From Desulfofundulus thermobenzoicus (GTDB lineage Bacteria > Bacillota > Desulfotomaculia > Desulfotomaculales > Desulfovirgulaceae), in NCBI RefSeq assembly GCF_009428905.1, contig NZ_WHYR01000017.1, forward strand, positions 1 through 64,000: a stretch of DNA of 64,000 nucleotides, given 5' to 3'. Below the pieces are notes generated by a model. It was not told the DNA's origin, did not search any database, and saw only the letters and a program-made list of their open reading frames with translations. The first letter of the stretch is position 1. Each line of letters begins with the position of its first letter. Of this stretch, positions 63,422 to 64,000 are shown one piece after another. Both the position numbers and the translations under genes were made by a program.

Positions 63422-63769
63422 TTAGCTGTGTCCACTGTCCATCAGCGCTTTAAGGATTTCTCTCACCTGCCGCAGATTTTCCTCCCGGCCTGAACTATGG
63501 CCGTCCAGCAGTTCCAGGGCCCGGGCCAGCTGCCGGCGCTCTTCGATGAAGCGGCCGGCCACCCCCAGCTTTGCTTCATACCGGAGGAGAATCTGTTCGG
63601 CCCGCTTGAGCACATCATGAACCGCCTGGCGGCTGATAGCAAACTGTTCGGCAATCTCCCCCAGGGAAAGATCGTGGGCATAATACAGTTCGATAAACTT
63701 TTGCTGCCGCTGGGTTAAAAGCTGCCCGTAGAAGTCGTAAAGCAGGTTGATCCAGGCCCACTTTTCCAA
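63422..63769 (-). CDS. ylxM: YlxM/p13 family HTH protein
   Basis: A 115-aa UPF0122 protein with a sigma70-region-4-like helix-turn-helix (LTQRQQKFIELYYAHDLSLG, AISRQAVHDVLKRAEQIL). It is implicated in modulating the SRP pathway. TTG 63769 has GGAGGG seven bases upstream. First gene of the ffh operon. Confidence 0.92.
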   Translation of the reverse strand: MEKWAWINLLYDFYGQLLTQRQQKFIELYYAHDLSLGEIAEQFAISRQAVHDVLKRAEQILLRYEAKLGVAGRFIEERRQLARALELLDGHSSGREENLRQVREILKALMDSGHS

Positions 63770-63901
63770 ACACCATCCCTCCGGGGCGGCCACACCGGCA
63801 TCCTGACTTCCGCCGGAACCAGCGGCGGAAGTCCAGGAATAATACAGAACGGGTACAGCACATTCAACCAAAGCTATAAAGCTTTAACACTTTACAGGTA
63901 G

Positions 63902-63930
63902 ATTTTAGCCGATTACTCCCATCCTGTCAA
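63902..63930 (-). promoter_or_regulatory. Sigma-A promoter of the ylxM-ffh operon
   Basis: TTGACA (63930-63925), a 17-base spacer and TAAAAT (63907-63902) on the minus strand. Confidence 0.82.
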
Positions 63931-63960
63931 GGCTGCCCCTTCATGGCCCTTAAAAGTGGT

Positions 63961-63990
63961 TTGACAGGCCTTCCCAAAGGATGATATCAT
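63961..63990 (+). promoter_or_regulatory. Divergent plus-strand promoter at the window edge
   Basis: TTGACA (63961-63966), an 18-base spacer and TATCAT (63985-63990). It would drive a gene beyond the window. Confidence 0.65.
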
Positions 63991-64000
63991 TGCTATAACG

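Noticed and set aside
1-64000. tRNA, rRNA and CRISPR arrays
   Set aside because: No cloverleaf with a TTCGA loop, no rRNA-like stretch and no regularly spaced direct repeats were found by reading; a tRNAscan or CRISPR search was not run.

Overview
This window is a compact, GC-rich bacterial chromosome segment. About 70 genes are visible and nearly all are on the minus strand. Gene content and order point to a Gram-positive, endospore-lineage Firmicute, most likely an anaerobe of the Desulfotomaculum/Pelotomaculum (Peptococcaceae) type. The evidence is: (i) the order alaS-ireB-(AKR)-ruvX-DUF1292-VanW-mltG-PBP; (ii) 6S RNA between aspS and tcdA, as in Bacillus subtilis bsrA; (iii) the run ylxM-ffh-rpsP-khpA-ylqD-rimM-trmD-rplS-lepB-rbgA-rnhB; (iv) many ferredoxin-like proteins; and (v) an 11-subunit complex I without NuoEFG. 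The genus assignment is inference.

Layout in coordinate order (most transcription runs from high to low coordinates). 1-3.4 kb: a window-truncated PocR-GAF-GAF-HD-GYP sensor, a small plus-strand ORF, thioredoxin, an FmdB zinc ribbon and a small ferredoxin. 3.7-14.8 kb: a triple-HTH regulator and the cell-wall/translation cluster (PBP, mltG, VanW, DUF1292, ruvX, aldo-keto reductase-ferredoxin, ireB, alaS, two small proteins). 15-18.5 kb: an Rrf2 regulator with nifS, nifU and mnmA, i.e. Fe-S assembly and tRNA thiolation behind one clear sigma-A promoter flanked by two copies of a likely operator. 18.6-24.7 kb: a small wHTH protein, a second thioredoxin, tcdA, 6S RNA, aspS, hisS and a ParA/CpaE-like ATPase. 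24.8-34.3 kb: an acetyl-CoA-synthetase-like protein with degenerate motifs, an MBL hydrolase, dtd, relA, apt, recJ and acyP.

34.4-46.2 kb is the accessory part. It holds a lone plus-strand holin-like membrane protein, a DUF6485 protein, a 2-hydroxyacyl-CoA-dehydratase-like single subunit with its ATPase activator (a candidate double-cubane-cluster protein pair), comM with a coupled 53-aa ORF, an unknown 201-aa protein, a frameshifted DUF5714 gene, a GH18 hydrolase, a decayed lipoate-protein ligase, an MntA-HepT toxin-antitoxin pair, an orphan glycine riboswitch, yraN, a C_GCAxxG_C_C protein, palindromic repeats and a divergent superoxide dismutase. 46.2-56 kb is the nuoABCDHIJKLMN operon. 56-64 kb is the conserved ribosome/SRP cluster, and divergent promoters close the window.

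The most interesting region is 42.4-44.0 kb. A complete glycine riboswitch with its terminator has no same-strand gene directly behind it. About 1 kb downstream lies the broken C-terminal half of a lipoate ligase on the same strand, and an oppositely oriented MntA-HepT module sits between them. This looks like the scar of a lost glycine-cleavage operon. No tRNA, rRNA, CRISPR array or intact insertion sequence was recognised.
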